A stretch of DNA of 64,000 nt from Cunninghamia lanceolata (Eukaryota; Streptophyta; Pinopsida; Cupressales; Cupressaceae). The stretch is taken from assembly GCA_027924645.1 (NCBI GenBank), contig BSBN01001807.1, positions 10,124,001-10,188,000 of the forward strand. The letters run 5' to 3'. The position numbers were made by a program, and so were the translations under genes. The notes beneath the pieces are model-generated. The model was not told the DNA's origin, searched no databases, and was given only the letters and a program-made list of their open reading frames with translations. Below are positions 33,987-45,895 of this stretch, piece by piece (within the stretch, counting starts at the first letter, position 1; every line of letters starts with the position of its first letter).

Positions 33987-35520
33987 CAGATAGCATAATG
34001 TGAGGGGGAGTTGTTCTTGTTCTATTTTTTTATCCCCAAGAAGTTACAGGAGGAGATCAGTTGAACTTGTTTTGTTTGTCATGCTTGCCTGAAATGTTTG
34101 AAATGAAGTTTCAGTGTATGTTAGGTGTTCATGATCAGTAACATGTTTAGTGGATCATAAAGTGTTCAAAAGCTCTCTGCACAAAGAGTTTGATGATGTT
34201 GTGACATTGATCCTATTTGTATATTGTTTGATACTTACATGATTAAGTTGTAATGATGCTTCTGTTAAGATGTTGTCAAGGAACTCTCACCTGGATTTGG
34301 TTTTGCAAAGTGGTGTTATAGGAAGAGCTTGATGGTGAAGGTTGTACAATCTTAATTGGTTGGCTGATTTGTATCATAGAGTCAAAAGGCACTAATTCTT
34401 GTTGATTGCAGTATGTTTCAGATGTGGTCATGTATGTATCAATTTTGACAGTGTGTTGTAAATAGATGTGCAGAAACAACAGGATAGTCTTCATTTATTC
34501 AGATGGTCTTTATTCTTTGTCATATCAGAAAAGGTGTGCAAGATTAGTTTGGTTGCAGGATGATAGTTCATATCAAGGAGTCATTTTGATGATTATATCT
34601 ATTACTTTGTTGAGTTATGTTTTATGACATGTATCTTGGAGCTTTCAGGTGATTTGAAGATAGTGTCAAAAGAAGATGATAACCAAGAGATATTGAGGAG
34701 TTTTTTGAAGTGATAGTTTTACATGTTCTATTAATGATCTTCCTCATTAATATGATTCAGAAAGGTATGTGCAAATTGTGTGCCTCCAGTTTTGAAGTGG
34801 TATCAGGACTGTGTTATCACTATCATGGAAAACTTGAATTGTTTTTTATAAAAAGTGGTCATCATGTCATCTGATGTTGGGAACTAATTGATGAGGAGTC
34901 TTCATGATTTTTGCTTGCAAATTTGTTCATCAAAGAGTATTGGATAAGTTTAGCAAAATTGCATTCAGTGCCTTCAATTCTTTGAAAGACAAATGGTATC
35001 AAAGATTTTGGTAAGTGTTTCTAATTTTTTGGTTGAAGATAACAAGATAAAAGGAGTTTATGTCTTCAAAGCCCTCATAATGCAATGTGTTTGTAAATGT
35101 TATGATCATGCTATAATATTTTTGCTGGAGTTGGAGTTGTTCTCAGGGGGAGTTAATCAAAGGATCTTATTGATGTCAGTGTTTCATCTTCATCTACAAA
35201 TTTGTGTTGTGATTAGAAGTGGTATAGTGCAGTCTATGGGCAGCTTGTAACAGTGGTTTGGTGCTTGGTTTGATACACCTTACATGATTGTTTGTTGTCT
35301 TGTTGCTCTCTGGTTTTTATGGTTGTTCAATATGCAGATGAACATGGAAAGAGCTCTGAGCAAATTGCAAAAATATTCAGTGCTTTAAGTGGTATTTCAA
35401 TTCTTGGTTGGTATGAAGGATGATAAGGGGGAGATAATAGTCTTTGTCATCAGATGTCAAAAAGGGGGAGAATGAAAAATTGCTTCAGATGGTTTTGCCA
35501 TCAATGACAAAGGGGGAGAT
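33987..35520 (+). promoter_or_regulatory. 3' noncoding part of element H with multiple polypurine tracts
   Basis: No gene. The primary polypurine tract, ACAAAGGGGGAGAT (35507-35520), abuts the 3' LTR. Additional GGGGGAG copies occur near 34003, 35147, 35428 and 35466. The bases just before the primary tract match element D over 20 bp. Confidence 0.8.
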
Positions 35521-37944
35521 TGATAGTGATAGATTGGCATTGATGTCAAAAGTGTGGTCAGTTGATGATGTAAGTTGTTGCAGGACATCAGGAGGAGATA
35601 GTTGTTCATTGATTGGTTAGTTCACAAAGATGTGGTTTGGCAGGAAGTTTCAAGTGTTCATAATGGTCAGGTAATGTTGTGAGTTCATATGAAAGGATCA
35701 GATTAGAGAGAGTTCATATGAAAGGATCAGAATAGAGATACTCAGGAGTATCAAAGATGTCATATTTGGTTTGTTTGATCATTTCTTCACACAGGATGTT
35801 AAGTTGTTGCAATATTGATATTATGAATTTATTCATGCTTCAGGGTCTTGGTTCATCATCTAATAAGGTCATAACAGGTTGTTAAGATCAGATGTGAGGT
35901 CATGAAGAATAACTCAGAGATCAGGACATAAGGTTGGTTGTCACAGATTGAATTGATGTTGATTGATGAGCTTTACAATGATGAGATTTAGGATGTGCTT
36001 CTTGGTTCATACATCTTCAATGTTGGTCATTGTTAGCATGATGGTGTTGATATCTAAATTGGTCATTGATGAGCTCTATTTCTAAATCCCAAGTCTTCAA
36101 ACTTATTCCTAAAACCTTAGTGTCATTGTGGTGCCCTAAAAACCTAAGTTCATTTCTTTTGCACCCATCATAAACAAAGTTTACTTTTGTTTTAATTTGA
36201 TAATGACCTGCGAGTGCAGGTTATTCCACTTATGCCACCTGCCAGAGGGGTCTCTTGTCATAGTTTATGACCGGTCCCTTCTTGTTCGACCTACACCCTC
36301 GGTCTCTCCCATAAGTGTTTGGGCGGCATATCAAAATAAACGGATATGTTTAAACATGTTAAAAGCGCCAAAAGCATTTCAAAAGATTTCATGGGACCCG
36401 ATGCTCTTTTAAGGAGAAGTTTTTAACTTAAAGTTTATAAAGTTTTTTTGCCCGAAAAATGAGGTGAAGTTTTATGTGATAAGCCATAAGCCACATGCAA
36501 ATATCTTTGGAGATTTCGTTCAAATTTCTTTCTAATTATTAAACTTCTTTAATCGGCCTATATCCATATTTTATAGACTTTTTAAAATGGTAAGTCTTAT
36601 TTCAAAAGGCTTTTTAATAGCTTTGTGGTATTTTCTTAAATTAGAAAGTATTTCTTCTAATTTAACAAGTCCAAGAAATGATTTTTGAGGAAATTTTTTA
36701 TGCAAAAGGAATATGATCTAGAGAGATTTTTTTTGGTGTTAATGGAATAAATGAAGATGATTTTTAATGAGGGAGTTTCCTAAGGCAGATTGAGATTTCA
36801 TTTAAGAAGTTACAAAGTTTTTTATGCAGAGAATTTTGAAGAGGATTGAAGTTTGTTTTTTTTTCAGAGAAGATCAAGGTTTTTGAAAATATGTTTTTGC
36901 AGAGAACATGAAGTGTTTTTCAAATGGGATTTGATATTGAATGTTTTTATTTGAAGATTTTTTAGGAACACAGAACATGAAGAGTTGGAAGAAAATTAGT
37001 TGGATTTTTGTTGAAGAAATTCAACTTAATGAAGATGAAATATTTGTGAAAGGAAAATTGAATAAGAATGTGAATGGTTTTTGGGGATTAGATATATGTT
37101 TTTATTTTTGCAGGTGACTTAATAAGATGAATTGTTTTTGAAGACATGAAAGGAGAAGATAAAAGGGCAAAATGATCTTCAATGAGAGAAAATGAAGATG
37201 ACTGTGCAGAATGTGAAAGGTCATCTAATATTAAATGACATCACAGATACAGAGATTGATAAGATCATTAGAAAGACAATATGCAATTGATTGCATCAAG
37301 TGAATTCTTATGCCAAAATAATCAGGTGTATTGATAATCATGCAGAGAGATAATCTAGACAAGTGTGAATTAATTGTGTATCAGGGGAATTGATTGTGCA
37401 GAGATCATGAGATTAATATGCAGACCAGTTTGAGTGTAATTGAATAGAGATATGCAAAAGGGAAGACAAGTAATATAATGGTGCAAATCAGATTGAATAA
37501 GCAATCAATTCTTGCACGTGAGATTTTGTTTTGATTGATTGAGAAAAGCCAGTGAGGCACAGTATGCCAGTGAAGCTTATGGTCAGTGAGACCTTAACAA
37601 TTGTCAGTGAGACACATATTGTAGCCAGTGAGGCTTCTTTGTAGCCAGTGAGGCATGTTTTTCAGTTAAGCCAGTGAGGCAGTTCTGGAGTGGTTTTTCT
37701 ACCCCTGGAGGGTTTTCCACTCATGCAATTCTTGTGTCTTGATTCATATTGTTTTTTTCTCTCTGTTTGTGTGTATGATTTATTCATGAGATTTTAATTT
37801 CACCATTCATTCTCAGTTATGTGCACATGTGTGTAACAAATGATATATTACTTTCTTCATATATTGAAAGTTAAATTTGCAAAAGGTTAAAATTTATACA
37901 ACACTGATTCACCCCCCCTCTCAGTGTTGTCCTGAACTCCTACA
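35521..37944 (+). repeat. 3' LTR of element H
   Basis: Near-identical partner of 29951-32352. The main length difference is one extra GCCAGTGAGGC-containing unit of about 20 bp near 37622-37643. Terminal hairpin at 37898-37930. Confidence 0.96.
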
Positions 37945-37949
37945 GCATG

Positions 37950-39539
37950 GCCATCTAATGGAAAATTAAAAAGCTACTAGTGTACGGCGACTCTTAATTG
38001 GTCATTAGGCAGGTCACTAATGAATACAAAACCAAATATGACAAACTCCTGCCCTACAAGAAGATGGTTGATGATTTCAAAGACTACTTTGATGACATCC
38101 AATTTGAGCAAATCCCAAGGCTCAATAACAAAGCAGCAGACGCCATGGCTACCATAGGATCCCTAGTTGATATGAAAAAGGATAGCAGGAAATATGAATT
38201 CCTTATAGAAGAGCTACCCATCCCGGCATACGATGTTCCTCAATCAGAATTAGTGTGCGAAGTCGTTGGCCCCTTGTCCCCGTGGTACCAAGAAACATAC
38301 CTTTACCTGCATGACAACATCCTTCCCCCTAACCTATCCAATTCCCAGCACAAATCATTTATCCGTCGAGCCTCCTGTTTCATTCTTGTCGGTGACACAT
38401 TATTTAAAAGGAGTCTTGATGGCACGCTTCTATGATGTTTAGACTCTAGGGAAGCTGAAGTAGCCTTAGAAGAGGTACACACAGGTATTTGTGGGGGATT
38501 TTCCAGTGGACCTACCCTCTCTAAAAAGATCCTCCGGATTGGATACTACTGGCCAACCATGGACCGCGACGCCCACAGGTTTACCAAGACATGCCTCCCA
38601 TGTCAACAGCACAGCGATCTCATCCACACACCAGCATAGGAGCTGCAACCGATCACAACACCATGGCCTTTCTTACAGTGGGGACTCGACCTTGTAGGGA
38701 AAATACATCCTCCATTATCCAATGGCCATAAGTTTATAATCACCGCCACCGAATACTTCAAAAAGTGGGTGGAAGCAATACCACTCACCTTCACCACAGG
38801 TATCCAAATCTCTAAATTTGTCCTCCACTATATCATCTGCCGATATGGTATTCGCCATTCTATTGTCACTGACAATGAAAAACCCTTCAAAAACCAAGAA
38901 GTTCGCACTTTGTGCGAAAAATTTGACATCAAACACCGTTTCTCCACACCATATTATCCCCAAGGAAACGGTCAAGCAGAGGCATCTAACAAAACCATCC
39001 TTTGCATTCTCAAGAAGACAGTTAATGAAGCTGGCCACGACTGGCACCTCCAACTCAACCCCGCCCTATGGGCTTATCGAACAAGCGTCCGTACTCCTAC
39101 AGGAGCCACCTCCTATTCACTAGTATTTGGATTTGAAGCCATTTTACCTATAGAGGTCGAGCTCCCGTCTCTCTGAGTATCATTGCAAAACATTATCTCT
39201 GATGAGGACTACCGCGTCGCACGGTTGCACCAACTAGAGCTACTGGATGAGAAACGCTTGCATGCCTTAAATCACTTACAGGCATATCAAAACCGCCTCA
39301 AAAGAAGCTACAACAAAAAGATTAGAACCAGAAAATTTGAGGTAGGTGACCTTGTCTTAGTGGAAAATCAGAAGAACCTGCAAGAGCGTCCGAAGCAAGG
39401 AAAGTTTGAACCCAACTGGCTAGGACCTTATGTCGTCATGGCTGATTATGGGTCAGGAGCCTATCAGCTTGCAACATTAGAAGGGAAGCCTCTAGATGAG
39501 CCAATGAATATCATGCATCTCAAGAAGTTCTATGCATAA
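37950..39539 (+). pseudogene. pol: Pol of element G, part 2: end of second RNase H and integrase
   Basis: Resumes the frame cut by H, with early stops near 37957 and 38005, then LVIRQVTNEYKTKYDKLLPY and MVDDFKDYFDDIQFEQIPRL, the usual end of the Tat second RNase H. Integrase follows: EEVHTGICGGFSSG (the second zinc His position appears lost), CLPCQQH, then the core LDLVGKIHPP (first Asp), SIVTDNEKPFKNQEV (second Asp) and YYPQGNGQAEASNKTI (Glu). The C-terminal part reads FEPNWLGPYVVMADYGSGAY, a GPY/F module; no chromodomain follows, in line with a non-chromovirus. Stops: 38433, near 38637, and TGA at 39174. Integrase would insert the cDNA. Same frame throughout to TAA at 39537. Confidence 0.92.
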
Positions 39540-42500
39540 CCTATCTACTACCCCAAGTCAAAAAATAAAAAAGAATCAAAAATAAAAAAATAAAAAAATT
39601 CCAATGGTGAAAATCACTTCAGTGACGCCTTGGATAAGTACCATGGTGAAAACCTGTTTCAGGCGCCATGCGTAGTGGCCGGTTCTACCATCTAATAAGT
39701 CCTCATCTCGTCACACCGCTCCATATTTCACACATCCCATGGCTTGAAATTCTGAAACATCAAATCCTATCGCCTGACACATCCTATTCCATCTCAAAGC
39801 CAACCCATGAAGCAAGGACCATTGTAAGCTCCTTTTGTACATACAAAATCAAAAAATCCAAAAACATCACAAAAATCTTAAAATACAAAAACAATAAAAA
39901 ATGCAGGAAACCCCAAAAATAACACATCTCATCACGATCATCAAACACACCAATCTTCATCACACCCCACCCATCCTGAACCATTCCCACATCATCAAGT
40001 CTTGCCAGAACTACATATTCATCTCACCCGCATCTTAAAAGTACCTTGATCTCGTGGACACAGGGTATGTAGGCAGTCTGGAATACGAAGGACGTTTCCA
40101 GTACTCAGGTATCTAAGATGCACCCATCCACCCCGTTGGATGGTACTCCAATTACTGAGCTTTCTGGATCGCATAACGGACACACAAGCTACATATGCAT
40201 TCCAAAACAGGTTCCCCAACGCAAAAATCATCAATCAACATACCAACCATAATCCTACACATGGCCAGACTATTCCTTTGCCTTCCTTCCCACAGTTCTC
40301 TAATCAACACCAACGGATCTGCGTCCTAGGATATATCTTTCCCACAATGGACAAAAATCTATCATTCTATCATCACGTCTCTTGGCAAGAGCACATAAAG
40401 GCTATTTGTATCTTTTCGTTGGTCTTTTTTTTTCTTATTGATTTTTATATTGTTGTCTCGCTCTAAGTCATGTCCAAAACTACCTTGATTTTATTATATC
40501 ATGGTATGTTGCAGATCACACCTGGAGTAGACATCGTCATTGTTTCTGCATGCTGTGCTTGTGGGTTGGTTTCATTACTCAAGAATAGTATTCATATCTT
40601 GAAGTCTAGGTCGGTTCTAGTATGATGTGTCCTATTTGCATATACAGGCATTCAAACCTCTTCTGCACTATTCACACTCATTGCTATGAGTCCCCTTCCT
40701 CGACTCAACAAGATTATACTACCTTGGGCATGCATGAAATCAACCTTTTGTTTGTGGGTCTAGTCCATGCAATTGCAGGGTATACATCATCACCTAGGTC
40801 ATTTCATACCTTTGTGAACTATATCCTACATTGCTACATTAAACTAAGAAATGCTCTCAATTAGTCTCGTGCAACTATTGTTACTAGCTCAAAATCATCA
40901 TCCTAATCACTCAGTCAACTATCACATCTTGGCCTGGCTTTAGTAAATCACTTTCCCCCATCCCCCACCAACCAACCCTTCACTAATCCTATTCCTCCAC
41001 CGCATTTCCCCTCAACACATCCTGAACCAACATAAATCCCCCTCAACCGACGTGGTGTCTTGCGACCTAACAACCCTCTCGTCTTTCCCCCCATCTCTCG
41101 ACACTCCCAATCCTACCCATACCTATCCATACACCCTTATCCCCTCCCTACCTAATCCCCTTTCCCACAGCCTCACCACTCAGGGTCAACACAAAGAACA
41201 TCATGCGTATCAGGACTCGACCATATCACCTATCACCTAGTTTGCATACCATCTATCACCTAAACTACATCTGAGCATATCATCTGGCTACATGTCATGA
41301 TCATTTAATTACATATTAGTCTAGGTACATATCATCCATCTAAGTTGCATTTCATTTAGGTTATTTTAATCTATTTAAGTTGCATTTCATTTAGGTCATT
41401 TTAATCTATTTAAGTTGCATATCATTTAGGTCATTTTAATCCATTTAAGTTGCATATCATTTAGGTCATTTTAATCCATTTAAGTTGCATATCATTTAGT
41501 TCATTTTAAATTTGCATTGCATGTCACATTTAATCCACTTAATTTGCATATCATTTTAGATTCATTCATCCATTTTGAATTAGGTTCATTTTAATCATCT
41601 ATTTTGCATATCATTTTAGGTTCGTTATAGTCTATCATTGCATATCATATTAGATTCATTTTAATCCATTTTACATATCTTTTAAACCATCCAAAATCAA
41701 ATGTCATTTAGATTCATGTATCCACTTTAAGTTGCATATCATTTTAGATTAATTTAATCCACTTAATTTGCATATCATTTTAGATTCATTCATCCATTTT
41801 GAATTAGGTCCATTTAGTTCATCTAATTTGCATTGCATATCCTTTTAGGCTCACTTAAATTGCATATCATTTAAATACATTTTAATCCATATCATTCACA
41901 TGTCATTTAGATTCATTTTTCCATTTTAGTTTGCATAACAATTAAGTCCATTTTAGAAATAGTTAGTTGCACATTACAAATCATATCATACCCATTTATG
42001 TTTGCCATCACATAGGTGCATGTCAAAATTAAAATTAGTATCATCACATTTGCATAACACATTTTAGTTACATCACATCATCGCAATCATCGAACCAGCA
42101 TTTAAATCATCTAGTAGCATATAGTCCATAAAATCACAACACCATGCATATACCAAAACAAATCCATCATAAATGCATCCATAACATCAAAACATCATTG
42201 CATACACATGATACAACCATAGCATATAATCCATAAAGAAATATTGCATCCATCACATAGGCATCATCACACTAAAACATCATAATCATAAGCATCATAA
42301 ACCATCAAAAAGCATCACATCATATATAAATCACCGCAAAAATGCACATCGCTCATGTATCCATCAAAAAATAAAAGTCCCGATACAAAAATGCCTCCAA
42401 GGGCTATCATGATAAGGGCCATCACATAGAGGATCCCCTCTCTGATGGAGTAGGAGACTTTGATCCTGGTCGAGCCTGCGACCCTGTCGGCGGCTGTGCT

Positions 42501-42783
42501 GCGACGATGGCTGTGCCTGTACTTAAGGGACCTGCTGGGGCACATGTGAGGGAGGAGGCATCGTTTGCTGAATCAACTGAATAGATCTCGACCTATGAGA
42601 CCTCGATGCCCCCTATCAGCTGACCTGGCTGTAGCTCAGAGCATGCTGCGCTGCTGGCACGACTGCATAATACAGCCCCCTGTAATACTCTACACGAGCT
42701 CTGGCCTCTGCCACATCTCCTTGTGCTTGACTCAACTGTAGCTGCAGCTGATAGGTCTGTGTCTGCGCCTGAGATAACTGAGT
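39540..42783 (+). other. 3' region of element G between pol and the antisense ORF
   Basis: No gene seen. Two copies of a stem-loop-like TGGTGAAAA...GGCG motif lie just after pol (39601-39633 and 39641-39670). The rest is C-rich to about 41250 and then becomes a long AT-rich array (41260 to about 41990), followed by CATCA-rich sequence to 42330. Coiled-coil-like antisense codons continue below 42784 to about 42620. Confidence 0.6.
41345..41990. repeat. 35-bp tandem array (clear units 41345-41519, decaying to 41990)
   Basis: Units starting ttgcatatcatttaggtc recur at 41345, 41380, 41415, 41450 and 41485, an exact 35-bp period; shorter related pieces with ttgcatatcattt continue to about 41990. 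Confidence 0.85.
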
Positions 42784-44778
42784 CTACATCCCTGTCAAAA
42801 TTGGGGCAAGCCCACCCCTTGATGCCTGAAGACTACCCACTGTAGCCTCTGCCTGTTGTGCCCTGTCAAGTGCTGCATCCCACTCTCGACGTAACACCCC
42901 TATCTCATCCTGTGCCTGCAACGCAGCCACCTGTCCATCTGCCCCATCCAACAATGCTAGGGCCCCCCGCAACTGCACTAACTCCACCTCACAGCCCTCT
43001 AATGCCTCCTCCAGGATGGCCACCTGTGCTCGTAAGGTCTCCATCTCCTCCTTGTCCTGTCGCCTCTGACGAGATGCACGCCTCTCAGCCTTAGCCTCAG
43101 CCTCCATAGTTGTCCCTGAGGTCCCTACCTCTGCATCATGACCACCAACAGGCCACCGCCCCTCTTGTGGTGGAGGTCGGTCAACCTCCTCTGCTCTCGG
43201 TTGCCCTCCACGCCGCCGGGGTACTCTTGGTCGTCGCCCTGATCCAACCTGTACCTGCTATGCAGGAACCTGCTGTGCAGGAACCTGCTGTGCCCGAACC
43301 TGCTCTGCCGGAACCTACCCTGTAGGAACCTGCTCTGCCTATACCTGCCCTGTAGGAACCTGCTCTGCCTGTACCTACCCTGCAGGAACCTGCTCTGCCT
43401 GTCCCTGTTGTGCAGGAATCTGCTGTGCCTGTCCTTGTCTCGCTGCCACTGCCGCCATCACATCTATCGGCTGGCCATCTCTCCTAACCACTCTCTCCTC
43501 TCTGTCATCCCCAATCTCCACCAGGAAGTCCTCAATCACCACATCCCCCTCCGCCTCATCTCCCCCATCAGGGTCATCTCCACCCTCTGAGTCATCACCT
43601 CCTGAACCTGTTGCCTCCTCTGCAGGATCTGTCAATCGCGTAGGCCGATGCATATGCCACTAGATATCATACGCAGCTGTGGTCCCTGCATCTCTCACTG
43701 TACTCCAATCCCACTGCACTAGCTGGAGCGCTGCAAAGTCTGCTAAGGCAACCTGGGGCTATAAGGGTGCAGGCCAGTAGGGTCTATCCCGTGGGGTCCG
43801 CGCATATATGGCCATCTATTGAGGGGTGTCCCGCACCAACCCAAACTGTCACATAACTCGTGAGGGCAGGTACATCTCGATGCAACAGTCTCCTCGACCC
43901 ATCAGATATCTCTGCTGAAAGGTGTATGGAAGGTGAACAATGTCATTTGGCCACTCCTCACAACTGATGTAGGCTCGCCACACCACACTGATCACGTCAT
44001 CTAGCATACGCCGCCAATGTCTCACCCGGCCCGTATATGTGTACTTTGCATCTCGGTATAGAAACACAAAGGCCTCAAACTACCGCTGATAGTATCCATA
44101 GTCCGGCTGAGTGACAGGGATGTGCTCCCAAGTCCATACATGCAGTAATGTCACACCAGCAGATAAGGCCCTATCATGCAGATAGGCGATTGTGTGCATC
44201 TCATGATATAGCTGCGCCAGCATCAATGGCCCCCAGGTGAAGACAGTCCCATGCACCACCATCACCTCTATCACCCCTCCCCAACCAACTGGAAAACCCC
44301 TGCCTCGCCTATCAGGCATCACCACACCTCCTATCAATGCGCACAGGAACAAGGCAAATGGATCTCCACCTACAGCCAATGTCCCCTCATAGTCCATCTC
44401 TCTCTCATTCAGAGAGAGAACAAGCCGATCTGCACCAAAAACTCTCACCAGTGCCCTCTGCTCGGTCTTCGTGTCATATCTGACACGTCGACCGTGGATA
44501 GGTAACTTGAGGATGCGATAAACATCCTCAAGTGTAATCGTGATCTCCCCTGTCGGCAATAAAAAGATGCAGGTCTCCGTCTGATATCACTCTACCATGG
44601 CGGTCATCAGAGCTCTATGAGCTCACAACACGGGCATCGACGCCACCGTCAGAAGCCCCAAATTCGCTAACTGTGCCTTCGCGGCATCATCAAAACCATC
44701 AAATAACGCCATCACAACGGGAACTTGTCGCTCTCGCGACTGCAATATAAACCCCTCTCTAACCTGCATATGCAACAT
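42784..44778 (-). pseudogene. Antisense ORF of element G: plant mobile domain plus coiled coil
   Basis: One minus-strand frame from ATG at 44778 to 42784, antisense to the element and downstream of pol. The N-terminal part matches the plant mobile domain (PMD, also called aminotransferase-like): MPTGEITITLEDVYRILKLP near 44560-44500, GVIEVMVVHGTVFTWGPLML near 44260, LLHVWTWEHIPVTQPDYGYY near 44110. An acidic Gly/Asp-rich linker follows, then a pentapeptide minisatellite (AEQVP/AQQVP, about 43255-43430), then a coiled coil (KEEMETLRAQVAILEEALEG, 43050). Breaks include two TGA near 44617 and 44587, TAG at 44080, and stops at 43849 and 43375. PMDs occur in host proteins of the MAIN/MAIL family and in plant transposons. 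Role here unknown. Element F carries the same ORF in the same place and orientation, so it is an ancestral component and not a chance capture. Confidence 0.85.
43255..43435. repeat. 15-bp minisatellite inside the antisense ORF
   Basis: Units like ggaacctgctgtgca repeat with a 15-bp period, so the reading frame is kept; on the minus strand they encode Gln/Val/Pro/Ala-rich pentapeptides. Confidence 0.8.
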
Positions 44779-44879
44779 TATGGTTAGATGCCAACCTATC
44801 TTCTTCTAAAAAATCAATCTTCTTCTTCTTCTAAGTGTCTAAAACAAGCCAGCATCAGGTGGCATGTAAACAAACAATC

Positions 44880-45375
44880 CTTGTGCCATTTCTCAAAATG
44901 GCGCTAAAATTTCTTCCACATAGCGCTAATCCAGAGTATAGCGCTATTGCGCGCTATTCTTGGCGCCAATTGAACAAATAGCACTACTGCGTGCTATTCT
45001 TGGCGCTAATCAAACAAATAGCGCTACTGTGCGCTATTCATGGTGCCAATCGAACAAATAGCGCCACTGCGCGCTATTCTTGGCACCAATCTAAAAACAT
45101 TGCTACTTTTGGCGCTAATTCGCTGAATGGCGACAATTCATCCAATAGCGCTAGCATAACGTATAGCGCTAATTCCCCAATGGCGCTATTGCAGACAATA
45201 GCGCCACTTTAACCCCCATTTGGCGTCAAAATGCCTAAAATTTACCCTTGGCCAAAATGGTGCTAATCAAGAGGATAGCACTAAAATACCCACCCAATGG
45301 CGACAAAACTGCCTTACCCTACCTGGCGGATAGTGCCAATCTAGAGAATGGCACCAATCCACCTTGCCCTTGGCG
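44880..45375. repeat. AGCGCTA/GGCGCCA word array near the 3' end of element G
   Basis: Dense palindromic words (agcgct, ggcgcc, gcgcgc). Four 40-bp tandem units are clear at 44939-44978, 44979-45018, 45019-45058 and 45059-45098. The same words occur in the leader (21180-21860), so the two ends of the internal region mirror each other. Confidence 0.85.
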
Positions 45376-45882
45376 CTACGCACTTATACCCGACCCCTAA
45401 AACCCTAAAAAAATGCACGGCAAACGAGAAAATTACAAAGTCAGGATTAGGGCCTACCGGGGGTCCAGCGCCGGGTGCCCGACCAAACTCTCGGAACCGC
45501 TCGGAGATGTGTCGAAGACGCGGGAACTGGGGGTTGTGGTCAGCCATCTCTCCTTCGCTTCTTCTTCTCTAGGGTCAAAATGTGCAAATGTGGCACTCTT
45601 AGGGCCCACTTTTCCTAATATAGTGGGCCATGTCATCCTTCTTCCCCCCCGGGTGCAGATCTTAACCTTTTTCCTCTATTTTTCTTCCTGTCATCCTCTT
45701 TTTCCATCCCATATCCAACCTTCACTCCCGTCACATCCTTTTGAGAGCTCACCTAGAAAATTTTTATTTTCCTGCCAACCTCTCAAGGGGGCATCCCCTA
45801 TCCATCTTATTCCTTCCTGGCAGCTGGGGCATATTTTTCTTCGACCTGACGGCACTTCCCTCCTAGATCCTGACGCCACGTC

Positions 45883-45895
45883 AAAGAGGGGCAAA
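45883..45895 (+). promoter_or_regulatory. Polypurine tract of element G
   Basis: AAAGAGGGGCAAA immediately before the 3' LTR at 45896; primes plus-strand synthesis. Confidence 0.8.

Larger units (their letters stand above)
29951..37944 (+). mobile_element. TR-GAG type non-autonomous element H (Copia-like gag only)
   Basis: Complete element, target duplication GCATG at 29946-29950 and 37945-37949. LTRs of 2402 and 2424 bp differ by about 20-25 substitutions by eye (near 1%), so it is the youngest insertion of this nest. The 3.2-kb interior encodes Gag and nothing else: no protease, integrase, RT or RNase H motif is present in any frame. LTRs make up 60% of the element. The iMet primer site, polypurine signals and Gag type point to the Copia (Sirevirus) side. 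Mobility would need enzymes from a partner such as element D. Confidence 0.95.

Noticed and set aside
41260..42330. Possible CRISPR-like array
   Set aside because: Units are directly adjacent with no unique spacers, and the context is a plant retrotransposon, so it is a tandem repeat.
42784..44778. Independent host PMD gene
   Set aside because: It lies inside element G between pol and the 3' LTR, has several stops, and is matched by the same ORF in F, so it belongs to the element.
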